From the NCBI RefSeq assembly GCF_015101885.1, contig NZ_CP062941.1, forward strand, positions 4,030,001-4,094,000: 64,000 nt of DNA, in the 5' to 3' direction. Positions 63,141-64,000 of the stretch are shown piece after piece. A program made the position numbers and the translations under genes. The notes below the pieces were generated by a model that did not search any database, was not told the DNA's origin, and saw nothing but the letters and a program-made list of their open reading frames with translations. Position 1 is the first letter of the stretch. Every line of letters begins with the position of its first letter. Source of the DNA: Massilia litorea (lineage in GTDB: Bacteria > Pseudomonadota > Gammaproteobacteria > Burkholderiales > Burkholderiaceae_D).

Positions 63141-64000
63141 CTACGGCAGCTTGTCCGTCCCCGCCTTGGCCTCGAGCAGCCGGGCCAGCAAGGCGTCGCG
63201 CGTCGGCGCCAGCTGGGCGCCGTCTCGCCCGGCCAGGGCCGCCTCGACGCCGGCGGCCAGCTGCAGCTTCAACTCCTCGGTGATGCGCGGCGTGCCGAGG
63301 TCGTCCCACCAGCTTTCGATCGGTCCGCCCAGGTGGTCGAGCATGTGGCGGATCCCGCCCTCGCCGCCCGACAGGTGCAGGTTCATGAAGGGCCCCATCA
63401 GCGCCCAGCGCAGGCCGGGACCGTAGGCGATCGCGGTATCGACGTCGGCCACGGTCGCCACGCCCTGTTCGACGAGGTGAAAGGCTTCGCGCCAGAGCGC
63501 GGCCTGCAGGCGGTTGGCGATATGGCCAGGCACTTCCTTGCGCACGTGGATCGGGCGCTTGCCGATCGCCGCGTAGAAGGCCATGGTGCGTTCGACCGTC
63601 TCGGCCGATGTCAGCGCGCCGCCGATCACCTCGACCAGCGGAATCATGTGCGGCGGATTGAAGGGGTGGCCGAGCACGACGCGCTCGGGGTGAAAGCAGG
63701 CCTCCTGCACCTTGCTCATCAGGAGGCCCGAGGAGCTCGAGGCCAGGATGACCCGCCCCGGCAGCAGCCCATCCATGTCGCGGAACAGGGCCAGTTTCAG
63801 GTCCTCGCGCTCGGGACCGCTCTCCTGCACGAAGTCCACGCCCTGCAGGGCCTGCTCCAGATCGGCGGAGAAGCGCAGCCGGTCCGCAGAAGCGCCCTGG
63901 GCCAGCCCCATCTGCTCCAGGATCGGCCAGTGCGCGCGCACCGCCGCGCGCAGTTTGTCTTCCGCACCCGGCATCGGGTCGCTGGCCGAGACGTCGAAAC
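63141..64000 (-). CDS. 3-hydroxyacyl-CoA dehydrogenase family protein (5' end outside window)
   Basis: The frame is open to the window edge: the eight codons before the internal ATG at 63974 read FDVSASDP, typical of the NAD-binding strand, so the gene continues beyond base 64000. Visible are the 3HCDH middle and C-terminal parts: VILASSSSGLLMSKVQEACFHPERVVLGHPFNPPHMIPLVEVIGG (catalytic His in G-H-P-F-N-P-P) and GHIANRLQAALWREAFHLVEQG. The length and the single 3HCDH module fit L-carnitine dehydrogenase or hydroxybutyryl-CoA dehydrogenase relatives; the substrate cannot be decided without the N-terminus. Confidence 0.87.
   Translation of the reverse strand, partial: FDVSASDPMPGAEDKLRAAVRAHWPILEQMGLAQGASADRLRFSADLEQALQGVDFVQESGPEREDLKLALFRDMDGLLPGRVILASSSSGLLMSKVQEACFHPERVVLGHPFNPPHMIPLVEVIGGALTSAETVERTMAFYAAIGKRPIHVRKEVPGHIANRLQAALWREAFHLVEQGVATVADVDTAIAYGPGLRWALMGPFMNLHLSGGEGGIRHMLDHLGGPIESWWDDLGTPRITEELKLQLAAGVEAALAGRDGAQLAPTRDALLARLLEAKAGTDKLP

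Overview
The window is high-GC, densely packed chromosomal DNA. Gene content and the look of the proteins suggest a betaproteobacterium of the Oxalobacteraceae (Massilia/Duganella-like): paired cyanophycin synthetases, hopanoid genes, PEP-CTERM proteins, and a GTAGGGTGGGC palindromic repeat. The genus is an inference. I see no rRNA, tRNA, CRISPR array, transposase or phage gene, and no gene-free stretch longer than 300 bases.

Layout. 1-3984 (+): end of a hopanoid/squalene operon (hpnD partial, hpnE), then a 49-residue hydrophobic peptide, a HAAS-domain membrane protein and a GIN-domain exported protein. 4046-6035 (-): a HI0933-type flavoprotein and a GntR/FCD regulator. 6179-15156 (+): a malonate utilisation operon, TRAP transporter dctPQM followed by mdcACDEGBH, read divergently from the GntR gene across a shared promoter region that holds a TTGTATACA box. 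15238-16984 (+): a probably self-regulated four-gene operon behind a perfect dyad. 17210-18247 (+): an orphan second TRAP binding protein. 18280-25158 (-): moaD, moeA, thrC, sdaA, an SDR-type threonine dehydrogenase and kbl, i.e. molybdenum cofactor maturation plus threonine/serine turnover, with a divergent XRE-cupin regulator at 25354. 26191-35585 (-): prolyl oligopeptidase, a Sel1-repeat protein, a zinc uptake group (znuB, znuA, outer-membrane porin, small exported protein; no ATPase gene), an exonuclease and an Hsp70-like protein. 36355-46462: a cyanophycin locus, with isoaspartyl peptidase, cyanophycinase and one synthetase on +, and a convergent second synthetase and a haem-oxygenase-like di-iron enzyme on -, then a phosphofructokinase. 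46659-51589: FAD monooxygenase, several very small genes (two below 60 residues), an ABM-domain protein and a TerC/CBS membrane protein. 51613-55431 (-): a PaoABC-type molybdenum aldehyde oxidoreductase, divergent from an NCS2 purine permease. 57105-64000: 2-hydroxyacid dehydrogenase, MBL lipoprotein, LysR regulator, two tandem cupins, a CHRD/PEP-CTERM protein, a UspA protein and a truncated 3-hydroxyacyl-CoA dehydrogenase.

Functional modules. Malonate enters through the TRAP system and is decarboxylated to acetyl groups by the MdcACDE complex, whose prosthetic group is made and attached by MdcB, MdcG and MdcH. Threonine is oxidised and split to glycine and acetyl-CoA (Tdh, Kbl), and serine is deaminated by SdaA. 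Cyanophycin can be made (two CphA), cut to dipeptides (CphB) and probably split to aspartate and arginine (isoaspartyl peptidase).

Most worth following up: the di-iron enzyme next to the second cyanophycin synthetase, with all six metal ligands visible; two synthetases whose N-terminal metallopeptidase-like motif is damaged to different degrees; a 19-bp box present both at the LysR gene and in front of the cupin operon; the perfect dyad over the promoter at 15203-15226; and the inverted pairs of an interspersed palindrome.
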